DNA from: Sulfuricaulis sp040901545
GTDB taxonomy: Bacteria > Pseudomonadota > Gammaproteobacteria > Acidiferrobacterales > Sulfurifustaceae
Length of the DNA stretch: 64,000 nucleotides
Direction: 5' to 3'
Assembly: GCF_040901545.1 (NCBI RefSeq)
Contig: NZ_JBBDYL010000054.1
Coordinates: 124,001-188,000 of the forward strand
Part shown: in pieces, positions 52,371 to 61,459 of the stretch
Layout: every line of letters starts with the position of its first letter
Position numbering within the stretch: the stretch's first letter is position 1
Notes under the pieces: generated by a model
Told to the model about the DNA's origin: nothing
Database searches by the model: none
What the model saw: only the letters and a program-made list of their open reading frames with translations
Made by a program: the position numbers and the translations under genes

Positions 52371-52811
52371 TCAGGCCGTGGAGCGCTCGGCCTGAATTTC
52401 GCGCGCGCGCAGTCCCGTGGCAATTTTGTCGAGAATGGCGTTCACGTATTTATGACCGTGCTCGGCGCCGAACGTTTTGGCAAGCTCGACCGCCTCGTTC
52501 AGAATTACCTTATAGGGAATCTCCGGTTGAAATTCGAATTCATAGGTGCCGATACGCAGGCAGGCAAGTTCCACCGGATCGATATCATTCAGCTTGCGGT
52601 CCAGGTGCGGGGAAATATGATCATCCAGTTCGTGCATGTGCAGGGGTATTTCACGTACCAGATGGTGGAAATAATCAACATCCACATCATTCATTTCATG
52701 GTCGAGTATGAAGTGATCTTCAATATCACCGGGCGCCTGCTGGGTAAGCTGCCATTGATACAGGGCTTGCACGGCGGCACGGCGTGCTTTGTGACGACTG
52801 CCCTTGTTCAT
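52371..52811 (-). CDS. nusB: transcription antitermination protein NusB
   Basis: 146-residue helical RNA-binding protein that with NusE binds BoxA in rRNA operons. Visible: RHKARRAAVQALYQWQ at the N-terminus and LRIGTYEFEF, PYKVILNEAVELAKTFG. Nine bases separate it from ribH. Confidence 0.96.
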   Translation of the reverse strand: MNKGSRHKARRAAVQALYQWQLTQQAPGDIEDHFILDHEMNDVDVDYFHHLVREIPLHMHELDDHISPHLDRKLNDIDPVELACLRIGTYEFEFQPEIPYKVILNEAVELAKTFGAEHGHKYVNAILDKIATGLRAREIQAERSTA

Positions 52812-52820
52812 GTTTTACCC

Positions 52821-53297
52821 TCACACGCGCAGTTTTTTCAGCAGATTCACCATCTCGATGGCGGTCAGCGCGGCATCGACGCCCTTATTGCCGGCCTTGC
52901 TACCGGCGCGTTCAATCGCCTGTTCGATAGTATCCACCGTTAACACGCCAAATGCCACCGGCAGATCGTATTGAATGCTGACCTGAGAAACACCCTTGGC
53001 ACATTCCGCCGCGACGTATTCGAAGTGGGGAGTCTCGCCGCGTATCACGGCGCCAAGCGCGATCAAGGCATCGTATTTCTTGGACGAGGCCATCGTTTTA
53101 AGCACGAGGGGCATTTCGAATGCGCCGGGCACGCGTACGACATCGATGTTCGCCGCTTCAGCACCATGGCGCACGAGCGCATCCACGGCACCTTCGAGCA
53201 GCCGCTCGCCGATAAAACTGTTAAACCGCCCCAACGCAATTCCGAACCGCGCGTTGCGGGCGATCAGATCGCCGTCAATATTTTTGACTTCAGCCAT
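52821..53297 (-). CDS. ribH: 6,7-dimethyl-8-ribityllumazine synthase
   Basis: 158 residues; condenses the pyrimidinedione with dihydroxybutanone phosphate. Visible: ARFNSFIGERLLEGAVDAL-type N-terminus, PGAFEMPLV, ALGAVIRGETPHFEYV with catalytic His, and PVAFGVLTVDT. It starts at the base where ribB ends. Confidence 0.97.
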   Translation of the reverse strand: MAEVKNIDGDLIARNARFGIALGRFNSFIGERLLEGAVDALVRHGAEAANIDVVRVPGAFEMPLVLKTMASSKKYDALIALGAVIRGETPHFEYVAAECAKGVSQVSIQYDLPVAFGVLTVDTIEQAIERAGSKAGNKGVDAALTAIEMVNLLKKLRV

Positions 53298-54466
53298 CAG
53301 GATACCTTCTTTTCTTTATTCTGTTGGTGCCGTGACGTTGCCGACAAGTCCTCATCGCTCTCAAGATATTCCACGATTTCGAGGCCGAAACCCGACAACC
53401 CGGGGGCTTTCATGGCATGACCCAATACACGCATCTTGCCGACGCCGAGGTCCGCGAGTATCTGGCTCCCCAACCCGTATGTGCGCATTTCCTCACGTTC
53501 CCTTCTACCACCCGTCGATTCTAATGTTTTGTCTTGTGTCTGAAAACGGCGTACGCGCTCCATGAGATCGGATGGTTTCTCCTGCTGTTGAAGGATAACG
53601 ACGATTCCAGCCCCTTCTCTGGCGATATATTTCAGCGCGCGGTGCAGCGTCCAGGAACCGGCACGATGCGCCGATGTCACGAGATCCAGCAGGCTTTCCT
53701 GTACATGAACCCGCACCAGCGTCGAGCGGTTACGAATCGTTTCCCCTTTGACCAGCGCCAGATGCACGGCATCTCCGATATCATCGTGATAGGCGATCAC
53801 ATGGAATTCACCGAATTCAGTCGGCAGCATGCATTCACCCACGCGCTGGATGGTGGATTCATGCTCCATGCGATAACGGATCAAATCGGCAATGGTACCG
53901 ATCTTGAGGCTATGGCGCCTGGAAAATGCTTCCAGCTCACCCAATCGCGCCATGGAACCGTCCTCATTCAATATTTCGCATATCACGCTGGCGGGTTCCA
54001 ATCCGGCGAGTCGGGCCAGATCCACGCCGGCCTCCGTGTGTCCCGCCCGGGCGAGCACGCCGCCGCGCTGAGCCATCAGCGGGAATACATGACCCGGTTG
54101 TACCAGATCGCTCGGCTTGGCATCCTTTTTAACCGCGACCTGAATGGTCCGGGCGCGATCCGCAGCGGAAATCCCCGTGGTCACGCCGACCGCGGCTTCG
54201 ATGGACACCGTGAAGTTGGTTACGGGTCGGTGATCCGTATTGTTCACCATGAGCGGCAATTGCAACTGGCGGCAGCGATCGGGGGTCAGCGTCAGGCAAA
54301 CCAGTCCGCGCCCGTAGCGTGCCATGAAATTGATATCCTCGGCGCGCGCATGTATAGCGGCCATGACCAGGTCACCTTCGTTTTCACGGTCCTCATCATC
54401 CATCAGAATGACCATACGGCCGTGTCGGATTTCGTCGACGATCTCGTTTACCGGGCTGATCGGCAT
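53297..54466 (-). CDS. ribB: 3,4-dihydroxy-2-butanone 4-phosphate synthase with degenerate GTP cyclohydrolase II domain
   Basis: 389 residues. The N-terminal RibB domain (1-205) is intact: DDEDRENEGDL (23-33), GHVFPL, and AGHTEAGVDLARLAG. The C-terminal domain (about 207-375) keeps the GCHII fold. The zinc motif that should read HSECLTGD...RCDCGxQL is instead HVQESLLD...HRAGSWTL, with no Cys, and RQEGRGIGL is QQQEKPSDL. GTP cyclohydrolase II activity is therefore not expected; such RibBX proteins are known, and a separate ribA is needed. No FMN riboswitch upstream. Confidence 0.93.
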   Translation of the reverse strand: MPISPVNEIVDEIRHGRMVILMDDEDRENEGDLVMAAIHARAEDINFMARYGRGLVCLTLTPDRCRQLQLPLMVNNTDHRPVTNFTVSIEAAVGVTTGISAADRARTIQVAVKKDAKPSDLVQPGHVFPLMAQRGGVLARAGHTEAGVDLARLAGLEPASVICEILNEDGSMARLGELEAFSRRHSLKIGTIADLIRYRMEHESTIQRVGECMLPTEFGEFHVIAYHDDIGDAVHLALVKGETIRNRSTLVRVHVQESLLDLVTSAHRAGSWTLHRALKYIAREGAGIVVILQQQEKPSDLMERVRRFQTQDKTLESTGGRREREEMRTYGLGSQILADLGVGKMRVLGHAMKAPGLSGFGLEIVEYLESDEDLSATSRHQQNKEKKVS

Positions 54467-54697
54467 AAAATCTCATAAAAAACAGGGATTGGGCGCGTAT
54501 TATCACCTATTTTCGCGCCAGATGCGCTGCAAGCGTCAGAATCGCCCGGTCGACCCGGGTTACCGCTTATCGGGATTTCTCGAGCTTTCATCCAGCGACA
54601 CCTCATCCGGCAGATATCGCCACCATACTCAATGGATAGGGACGGATTCCGCCTGGGGTGGCATCCGTGAATATGTTTCTCATCCGGTAGCAATTAA

Positions 54698-56041
54698 ATG
54701 ATGTCCGCCAAAGGAAAAATGGGTGACAGACTGCAGAGCACCGTCATCATTTCTGGCCGTTTCGCAGAAAGGCGGACGCAGTCCGCATCGCCCTCCACAG
54801 GGGAAACGGCAGCAGAGCCGCTAGAACCGGGTAGCATGATCGGGCGTTACCTGACCCTGAGCCGAGTCGGCGTCGGCGGCATGGGTGTGGTGTATCGCGC
54901 CCACGATACGGAATTGAACCGGACCGTGGCGCTCAAGGTGCTCCCGCCACACCTCTGCAAATTCCACGACTATCTGAAGCGGTTTCGCACCGAGGCCAGG
55001 GCACTGGCCCGTCTAAACAGCCCGTATGTCATTACCTTGTTTGAAATGATGGAGCATCCCGCCGGAGAAATCCTGGTGCTTGAATATGTCGAGGGGGAAA
55101 CGCTCGAAAATCGTTTACGCCGTCACGGTCCCCTGGCTGTCTCCGAAGCAGTAAAAATTTTCGAACAGACGCTCTGCGGTGTGGAATATATTCATCAAAT
55201 GGGCGTGGTACACCGCGATCTCAAGCCCAGCAACATTTTCATCACACGCCATGGCGAGATCAAGTTGATGGATTTCGGCATTGCGCGGCTACTGGACAAT
55301 CAAGATCCGTCACAGAAAGGCACCATGGTCGGAACCCTTCTCTATATGTCTCCGGAACAAATCAACGGGCGTGAAACCGATAGCCGGTCTGATATTTACA
55401 CGCTGGGCATCAGCCTATTCGAAGCGGTCACGGGTCGCCTCCCCTTCGAGCGCCGGAGTGACTACGCCCTCATGCACGCCCACGTTATGGAAAATCCTCC
55501 CAGCCCGAAGGAATTCCAGCGCCGGCTCCCGCCCGAACTGGAACAGGTCATCCTCAAGGCTATTGAAAAGGAACCTAACCGGCGTTATCAGAGCGCGAAA
55601 GAATTTCGCGCTAATCTGATGAAGCTCGGTCTCGTTGAACGCCGGCATTCGTACGTCGTCGATGCCACTTCCGACATGTTACATTCCTGGCGCCAGCGTT
55701 CCGATACGACAGGACGACGTATTTGGGGCGGGAAGTGGCTGGACTTGTCGCTGGTGGCAACGGCGATCCTGCTCGCAGTGGCATTTGAATTCTATCCTTT
55801 GCCCAAATCTCCAACAGAATTCACCATCGCCGAGACCGGGCGTATGCAGAAAACAATCAGGCATCAATCCGCAATCGCCGAATCCGCACGCGCGCAGAAA
55901 ACGATCCGGCATAAATCCACCGTGGTAGCGTCCAATCGGAAAGCGCCCATTCAGTCTCCTCGGAAACCTCAAATAACGCAACAGGCTGCCAAACCATCGA
56001 AAGACAAATACGCATCGCTGCGCCAAGCCTGGGGTGGATAG
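54698..56041 (+). CDS. membrane-anchored PknB-type Ser/Thr protein kinase
   Basis: 447 residues. Kinase domain about 50-310: glycine loop VGVGGMGVVY (57-66), Lys80 in VALK, HRDLKPSN (172-179) and DFG (192-194), all intact. One membrane helix (about 348-366) leaves a short outside tail containing a tandem 16-residue repeat (AETGRMQKTIRHQSAI, AESARAQKTIRHKSTV). There are no PASTA domains. It is on the opposite strand to the riboflavin genes it splits and is followed by a lipoprotein gene. Signal and substrates unknown. Confidence 0.92.
   Translation: MMSAKGKMGDRLQSTVIISGRFAERRTQSASPSTGETAAEPLEPGSMIGRYLTLSRVGVGGMGVVYRAHDTELNRTVALKVLPPHLCKFHDYLKRFRTEARALARLNSPYVITLFEMMEHPAGEILVLEYVEGETLENRLRRHGPLAVSEAVKIFEQTLCGVEYIHQMGVVHRDLKPSNIFITRHGEIKLMDFGIARLLDNQDPSQKGTMVGTLLYMSPEQINGRETDSRSDIYTLGISLFEAVTGRLPFERRSDYALMHAHVMENPPSPKEFQRRLPPELEQVILKAIEKEPNRRYQSAKEFRANLMKLGLVERRHSYVVDATSDMLHSWRQRSDTTGRRIWGGKWLDLSLVATAILLAVAFEFYPLPKSPTEFTIAETGRMQKTIRHQSAIAESARAQKTIRHKSTVVASNRKAPIQSPRKPQITQQAAKPSKDKYASLRQAWGG
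55829..55924. repeat. 48-bp tandem duplication in the kinase tail
   Basis: 55829-55876 and 55877-55924 encode the two 16-residue repeats. They differ at several codon positions, so the duplication is not new. Confidence 0.75.
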
Positions 56042-56074
56042 ACAGTTTAGGAATTCAGGGAACAAGTTTTTGCC

Positions 56075-56656
56075 ATGGAATATCTTCCTTGCCTCATGTC
56101 GGTTCGCCGGTTTTTTCCGGTATTGCTAACCGGATTGGGCCTTTTGATATCCGGCTGCGCCACATTCCAGGAACAAACCTGTGAACAGTTTGAGGAACAG
56201 CGCAAGGACACTGACTACACCACGCAATATCAACCGGCAACGGGAGATCCTGAAACTGTCGGACGGTTATCCAAACTATCGCTGCGCGGAAAACCGGTCG
56301 CTATCCGTCTATACAAGATCGATATCGATCCGCCTGCCATTAAACCGTGCAATAACCTTACGATACACAAAGCGGTCTACATCCAGCGTGGCAGCTCCAC
56401 CGGTCAAGTCCTGGAAGAAGTCAGGGAATTTTATACCGCCAAGGGCGAACTGATTACAACTAAAACGGAATCGGTCGGCGATCAGTTTCGGGCCAGTGGA
56501 TATTATGCCGCCGAACTTCCCCTGCCTATTCCTGAAAAGGCGCCGCCGGGAAATTATCGAATCGTCAGTAAATTAATCATGAAGACCAAAAATAAATCGC
56601 GGGGGATTGTGCTCGCCAGAACGAATGCGACTTTCCAGGTCGTTTCGAGAAAATAA
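56075..56656 (+). CDS. putative lipoprotein downstream of the kinase
   Basis: 193 residues. The signal peptide ends in lipobox LISGC. The mature part has Cys pairs (QTCEQFEEQRKD, IKPCNNLTIH) and a beta-rich C-terminus. Likely co-transcribed with the kinase (33-bp gap) and could be its sensor or target (inference). No family recognised. Ends five bases from ribE on the other strand. Confidence 0.75.
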   Translation: MEYLPCLMSVRRFFPVLLTGLGLLISGCATFQEQTCEQFEEQRKDTDYTTQYQPATGDPETVGRLSKLSLRGKPVAIRLYKIDIDPPAIKPCNNLTIHKAVYIQRGSSTGQVLEEVREFYTAKGELITTKTESVGDQFRASGYYAAELPLPIPEKAPPGNYRIVSKLIMKTKNKSRGIVLARTNATFQVVSRK

Positions 56657-56661
56657 TCGCA

Positions 56662-57318
56662 TCATTTGACGAACCCGTGCCGCGCGAGAAACTCACGGGT
56701 AATCTCCGACCCGTTACTCAACGCTTGCTTTGACTGAATCAGCCGTTCCAGGTATCTCGCTAAAATATCCGCCTCGAGGTTAACGATGGACCCCGCAGTG
56801 AGGTTGCCAAGCGTCGTATTTGCAAGCGTGTGCGGAACGATATTCACCTCGAATTCCGGGCCATTCACGGAATTGACGGTGAGGCTCACGCCGTCCACGC
56901 TGATGGAGCCTTTTTCAGCGAGATAGCGGCTGAGTCCCTCCGGTGCCCGGATGCGCAATAGCAACGATCGACCTTGCTTGCGACAACTGACCAATTTTCC
57001 CAATCCGTCAACGTGTCCGCTCACCAAATGCCCACCCAAGGGGGTGGACAGCGTCAGGGATGTTTCCAGGTTCACGGGGTCGCCTAGAGACAAACTTCCC
57101 AATGTGGTGCGGGCCAGCGTCTCACCGGAGACATCGGCGGAAAATTCCGTGGCGTGGGATGCGGAGACCGTCAGGCAAACTCCGCTCACTGAAATGCTAT
57201 CGCCGGATTTGACCGTAGATAATTCAAGTTTGCCGGATTCGATGCGGACTTGAGCATCTCCCCCCTTGTTCTCAAGCGAGACGATTTTCCCGATATCCTG
57301 AATGATGCCGGTGAACAT
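56662..57318 (-). CDS. ribE: riboflavin synthase (alpha chain)
   Basis: 218 residues, two tandem lumazine-binding barrels: MFTGIIQDIGKI at the start and the repeated GxVSVDGVSLTV-like blocks (SISVSGVCLTVS, SISVDGVSLTVN). Dismutates lumazine to riboflavin. ATG at 57318. Twelve bases from ribD. Confidence 0.97.
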   Translation of the reverse strand: MFTGIIQDIGKIVSLENKGGDAQVRIESGKLELSTVKSGDSISVSGVCLTVSASHATEFSADVSGETLARTTLGSLSLGDPVNLETSLTLSTPLGGHLVSGHVDGLGKLVSCRKQGRSLLLRIRAPEGLSRYLAEKGSISVDGVSLTVNSVNGPEFEVNIVPHTLANTTLGNLTAGSIVNLEADILARYLERLIQSKQALSNGSEITREFLARHGFVK

Positions 57319-57329
57319 GGCTGATTCCG

Positions 57330-58430
57330 TTACTTCTCGCTTACCTTTACGATTACCCGCCAATCTTTTCCGATTGGTCGACTATCGATGATATCAAGCT
57401 TGATGCGGTTGGCCATACGCGTCAATGACGGCAGCATGAACATGCCACGTTCGCAGCTTCCCATTACGTGGGGACCGTAATAAAGCACAATTTCATCGAC
57501 GAGTTTCTCCTTCAACATGGCACCGCAAAGCGTCTCACCCGCCTCGATCAGCACTTCATTGGCCTCCAGCCACGCGAGATGTTTCATCAACGCCGTCAGG
57601 TCCACGTTATTTTTTTCCGTCGCCATGTAGGCAACCTCGGCACCGGAGCGTTTGAGGTTTTCCGCCAGGTTGACATCCTGATTGGCCGCGACAATCAGGG
57701 TCTTTCCCTCGCCTTGGAGCAGGCGCGCCGTCGGCGGAGTGCGTAAACGGCTGTCGACCACCACGCGCAACGGCTGCCGGCCAAGCTTCATGTCCCGCAC
57801 GGTCAACATCGGATTATCGGCGAGGACCGTGCCGACTCCCGTAACAATCGCTGAACTGCGAGCGCGCCATTTTTGCACGTCGGCACGCGCGGCTTCGCTC
57901 GTGATCCATTTGCTTTCCCCCTTCACCATGGCCGTCCGTCCGTCAAGACTTGCGGCGAGTTTCACCCGTACATAAGGCCGACCGCGTTTCATGCGACTGA
58001 TAAATCCAGGATTGAGCGCCTCCGCTTCCCGCTCCATCAGGCCAACATTCACCTGGATGCCGTTTGCTTCCAGTTGCCTGAAACCCTTTCCCGCAACTTG
58101 TGGGTTGGGGTCCCGCATGGCGGCGACCACGCGCATGACGCCGGTATCGATCAGCGCCTGTGTACAAGGTGGTGTGCGCCCCGAATGGCAACAGGGTTCC
58201 AGGGTCACATACACACCGGCGCGCTGCGAATGAATCTTGCCTGCCTGGCTCAAGGCGTTAATCTCGGCGTGCGGCTGGCCGGCGCGTTCATGCCAGCCTT
58301 CACCGATGATTCTACCGTCCTTCACGATGACACAGCCGACACGCGGATTCGGATCCGAGGTATACATGCCGCGGCGCGCGAGCTGCATAGCGCGCGCCAT
58401 GAAGCGCGCATCCGCAGCGGAGACCGTCAT
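57330..58430 (-). CDS. ribD: bifunctional diaminohydroxyphosphoribosylaminopyrimidine deaminase / reductase
   Basis: 366 residues. The deaminase domain (1-145) has zinc motif HAEINAL and PCCHSGRTPPC; the reductase domain (150-366) has RPYVRVKLAASLDGR and an NADPH site. Second and third steps of the riboflavin branch. Overlaps nrdR by four bases (ATGA). Confidence 0.97.
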   Translation of the reverse strand: MTVSAADARFMARAMQLARRGMYTSDPNPRVGCVIVKDGRIIGEGWHERAGQPHAEINALSQAGKIHSQRAGVYVTLEPCCHSGRTPPCTQALIDTGVMRVVAAMRDPNPQVAGKGFRQLEANGIQVNVGLMEREAEALNPGFISRMKRGRPYVRVKLAASLDGRTAMVKGESKWITSEAARADVQKWRARSSAIVTGVGTVLADNPMLTVRDMKLGRQPLRVVVDSRLRTPPTARLLQGEGKTLIVAANQDVNLAENLKRSGAEVAYMATEKNNVDLTALMKHLAWLEANEVLIEAGETLCGAMLKEKLVDEIVLYYGPHVMGSCERGMFMLPSLTRMANRIKLDIIDSRPIGKDWRVIVKVSEK

Positions 58431-58990
58431 GATTTTTTTCCCGTCAAGTTCGGCTTTCTTCCCGGACCTTGGTTTCGTTTGGGGGGAACCTCCGGCTCAG
58501 GTATCAACGACAGCTGTTTGCGGCGCAACTCGGCGCTCGGCTCGCTCTGCAGGCGCTGTACCTCCTCGCGGAAAGCATTCAGATCCTGGAAGCTGCGATA
58601 AACCGAAGCGAAGCGCACAAAAGCCACCGGGTCGAGCTCTTTCAATTCCTCCATGATCCACTCGCCGATTCTGCGCGAGGGGACTTCGCCCTCGCCGCTG
58701 GCGATGAGTTTATGCCGGACACGTCCGACGATTTTCTCGATCGCATCGGTATCCACGGGGCGTTTCTCAAGCGCCCGGGAAAGTCCGCTGAGCACTTTCT
58801 TTTCGCTAAACGGTTCGCGCCGGCCGTCCGATTTGATCACCTGGGGCAAACGCAACTCGGCGCGTTCAAATGTTGTAAACCGCTCTCCACAAACTTCGCA
58901 TTCCCGCCGGCGGCGCACGGAATCCCCTTCGTCGGAAAGCCGCGAATCGATGACACGGGTTTCATCAGCGGAACAGAACGGGCAACGCAT
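58427..58990 (-). CDS. nrdR: transcriptional repressor NrdR
   Basis: 187 residues. Zinc ribbon (MRCPFCSADETRVIDSR, CEVCGERFTTFE) followed by an ATP-cone (KSDGRREPFSEKKVLSGL). Represses ribonucleotide reductase genes. The family is usually near 150 residues; here a basic, proline-rich tail of about 35 residues (PEPEVPPKRNQGPGRKP) is added. nrdR-ribD adjacency is widely conserved. Confidence 0.96.
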   Translation of the reverse strand: MRCPFCSADETRVIDSRLSDEGDSVRRRRECEVCGERFTTFERAELRLPQVIKSDGRREPFSEKKVLSGLSRALEKRPVDTDAIEKIVGRVRHKLIASGEGEVPSRRIGEWIMEELKELDPVAFVRFASVYRSFQDLNAFREEVQRLQSEPSAELRRKQLSLIPEPEVPPKRNQGPGRKPNLTGKKS

Positions 58991-58998
58991 ATTAAAAT

Positions 58999-59087
58999 AG
59001 TAGCAAGTAGCAAGTTACAAGTGACAAGTAAAATTCACGCACATTTTTCCTAGCTACTTGCTACTTGCCACTTGTTACTTGCTACTA
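58999..59087. repeat. inverted repeat built of 7-bp units (copy 3, nrdR/glyA)
   Basis: Left arm 58999-59030 reads AGTAGCA, AGTAGCA, AGTTACA, AGTGACA, AGTA. Right arm 59051-59087 has the complements (CTACTTG, CTACTTG, CCACTTG, TTACTTG, CTACTA). The right arm contains the glyA stop codon (59085-59087). Confidence 0.8.
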
Positions 59088-60341
59088 AGTTTCATATACC
59101 GGAAACCTGCGACAAATCTCCAGCGCCTTGGTCTTCACGGCTGCGCGGACTGGGCTATCATTGAGCTGGTCGAGGATGTCGCAAACCCATCCGGCCAGTT
59201 CGCGGGTTTCCTTTTCGCCAAAACCGCGCGTGGTGATTGCCGGCGTGCCGATACGAATGCCGCTCGTGACGAACGGCGATTGCGGGTCGTTCGGTACCGC
59301 ATTCTTGTTCACGGTAATATTGGCCTCACCGAGCGCCGCTTCGGCATCCTTTCCGGAAATGCCCTTATCGATCAGGCTCACCAGAAAGAGGTGATTGTCC
59401 GTACCGCCCGAGACAACCTTGAACCCGCGATCCATAATTGCCCGCGCCATGGCGCGGGCATTCTTCAATACCTGTTGCTGGTAAATATTAAATTCAGGTT
59501 GCAACGCCTCCCGGAAGGCCACCGCCTTCGCCGCAATGACATGCATCAGCGGGCCGCCCTGGGTACCGGGGAAAACAAGCGAGTTCAGTTTCTTTTCAAT
59601 CTCGGGATTGGCCTTCGCCAATATGATGCCGCCGCGTGGTCCGCGCAGCGTTTTGTGCGTTGTGGTCGTGGTGACATCGGCGATCGAAACCGGGTTTGGG
59701 TAAATTCCGGCGGCGACCAGACCAGCCACGTGCGCCATGTCCACGAATAGATAAGCCCCGATCCGGTCCGCAATATCGCGAAAGCGCTGCCAATTCACGA
59801 CGCGTGAATAAGCGGAAAAACCCGCGATGATCATCTTGGGTTTATGTTCCAGCGCGAGTTTTTCGACTTGATCATAATCGATCTCCTCGGTCACGTCGCT
59901 CAGACCGTACTGGACGGCGTTATAGAGTTTTCCGGAAAAATTCACTTTGGATCCGTGGGTAAGATGTCCCCCATGCGCGAGGCTCATGCCGAGAACGGTT
60001 TCTCCCGGATTGAGCAGCGCCATGTAAACCGCGGCGTTGGCCTGGGAACCGGAATGCGGTTGCACGTTGGCATAGGCGGCGGAAAATAGCTGTTTCGCGC
60101 GGTCTATTGCCAGACGTTCGGCAACATCCACGTATTCACACCCGCCGTAGTAACGCCTGCCGGGATAACCTTCGGCGTATTTGTTGGTCAATAACGACCC
60201 TTGGGCCTGTAACACGCGCGGGCTGGCGTAATTCTCGGAGGCGATCAATTCAATATGATCTTCCTGGCGGCGCGACTCATTCTGGATTGCTGTCCACAGT
60301 TCATCGTCGAAACCCCTGATAGTCATGTCTTTGGCGAACAT
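59085..60341 (-). CDS. glyA: serine hydroxymethyltransferase
   Basis: 418-residue PLP enzyme interconverting serine and glycine with tetrahydrofolate. Visible: HIELIASENYASPRVL, PHSGSQANAAVY, DMAHVAGLVAAG, and TTTHKTLRGPRGG with the PLP Lys. glyA-nrdR-ribD order is typical of gammaproteobacteria. The 176-bp region upstream shows only a weak hairpin. Confidence 0.98.
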   Translation of the reverse strand: MFAKDMTIRGFDDELWTAIQNESRRQEDHIELIASENYASPRVLQAQGSLLTNKYAEGYPGRRYYGGCEYVDVAERLAIDRAKQLFSAAYANVQPHSGSQANAAVYMALLNPGETVLGMSLAHGGHLTHGSKVNFSGKLYNAVQYGLSDVTEEIDYDQVEKLALEHKPKMIIAGFSAYSRVVNWQRFRDIADRIGAYLFVDMAHVAGLVAAGIYPNPVSIADVTTTTTHKTLRGPRGGIILAKANPEIEKKLNSLVFPGTQGGPLMHVIAAKAVAFREALQPEFNIYQQQVLKNARAMARAIMDRGFKVVSGGTDNHLFLVSLIDKGISGKDAEAALGEANITVNKNAVPNDPQSPFVTSGIRIGTPAITTRGFGEKETRELAGWVCDILDQLNDSPVRAAVKTKALEICRRFPVYET

Positions 60342-60517
60342 GGAATCCCGGTACTCCTATCGATTGTCGTTCGTGTTATCACATATGCCCCAGTGATTGG
60401 GGTCACGCCCCGAAAAGCGGCTTAGGATATACGATTCAAACCGGTGTTGCATAAGTGGATAGACAATTCGCGCGAAACGACGGGTAATATCAACTCGTAA
60501 GCGGCAAGCGAGAGGAA

Positions 60518-61450
60518 TTACGGTCTGCCGTCTTCAAGCGTGTCCTTTTTCACCGGCATCAGATCCTCACGCGAAACGCCCAGCCACATGACGATGGGGC
60601 TCGCAACCAGTACCGAGGAATAAATGCCGAAAAGGATTCCGATGGTGAGCGCCAGCGCGAAATAGTGGAGCGCCTCACCGCCAAAAAACAACATCGCGAG
60701 CACGGCCATCTGGGTGCTGCCATGCGTGATGATGGTACGAGAGATGGTGCGCGTAATGGCGTTGTCGATGATCTGCACGGTTGTGCTCTTGCGCAGCTTG
60801 CGAAAATTTTCCCTTATGCGGTCGAAGACCACCACCGATTCATTGACTGAATACCCGAGAATGGCAAGTACCGCCGCCAGCACAGGAAGTGAAAATTCCC
60901 ACTGGAAAAGGGCGAAACATCCGAGAATGATCACGACGTCATGCAGGTTGGCAACAATGGCGGCGACCCCAAACTTCCATTCAAACCGGAACCAGAGATA
61001 AAACACGATGCCAATGGAAACGAATAACAACGCCAGGGCGCCGTTTTCCACCAGCTCGCTGCCAACCTGGGGACCGACAAATTCTACGCGGCGCAACTCG
61101 ACCGTGGGGTCCGCCTGACGCAGTGTATCCATAATGGTTTCGGACAACCTGGCTGTGGTGGTTTTCGCTTTCAACGGCAATCGAATCAGCACATCTTGCG
61201 AGGTGCCAAAATTCTGCACGGCGACCTCTTCCAGCCCGAGTTTAGCCAGCGAATCCCGGATTTTGGGCACATCGGCCGATTGGGAATAACTCAACTCCAT
61301 CACCGTGCCACCGGTAAAGTCAACGCCGAAGTTCAGGCCTTTCGCCACCAGCATGCCCACCGCGAGGATGAATGTAACGATCGAAATCACATTGAACGCC
61401 AACGCATAGTGCATGAAGGGAATGTCGTTTCTGATCTTGAAAAATTCCAT
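60518..61450 (-). CDS. secF: protein translocase subunit SecF
   Basis: 310 residues, six membrane helices with a periplasmic domain after the first. Visible: GLNFGVDFTGGTVMEL and GYSVNESVVVFDRIRENFR, RND-type signatures of SecF. With SecD it uses proton motive force to help release exported proteins. Confidence 0.97.
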   Translation of the reverse strand: MEFFKIRNDIPFMHYALAFNVISIVTFILAVGMLVAKGLNFGVDFTGGTVMELSYSQSADVPKIRDSLAKLGLEEVAVQNFGTSQDVLIRLPLKAKTTTARLSETIMDTLRQADPTVELRRVEFVGPQVGSELVENGALALLFVSIGIVFYLWFRFEWKFGVAAIVANLHDVVIILGCFALFQWEFSLPVLAAVLAILGYSVNESVVVFDRIRENFRKLRKSTTVQIIDNAITRTISRTIITHGSTQMAVLAMLFFGGEALHYFALALTIGILFGIYSSVLVASPIVMWLGVSREDLMPVKKDTLEDGRP

Positions 61451-61459
61451 GGTGCGTTT

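Noticed and set aside
54467..54697. FMN riboswitch upstream of ribB
   Set aside because: None of the conserved RFN blocks could be read on the minus strand. Only a GGCGCG/CGCGCC hairpin and a distant T-run are present, too weak to call an attenuator.
60342..60517. Riboswitch or strong promoter upstream of glyA
   Set aside because: Only a 5-bp CCCCA/TGGGG stem is visible, with no glycine-riboswitch or purine-type core that I could recognise.
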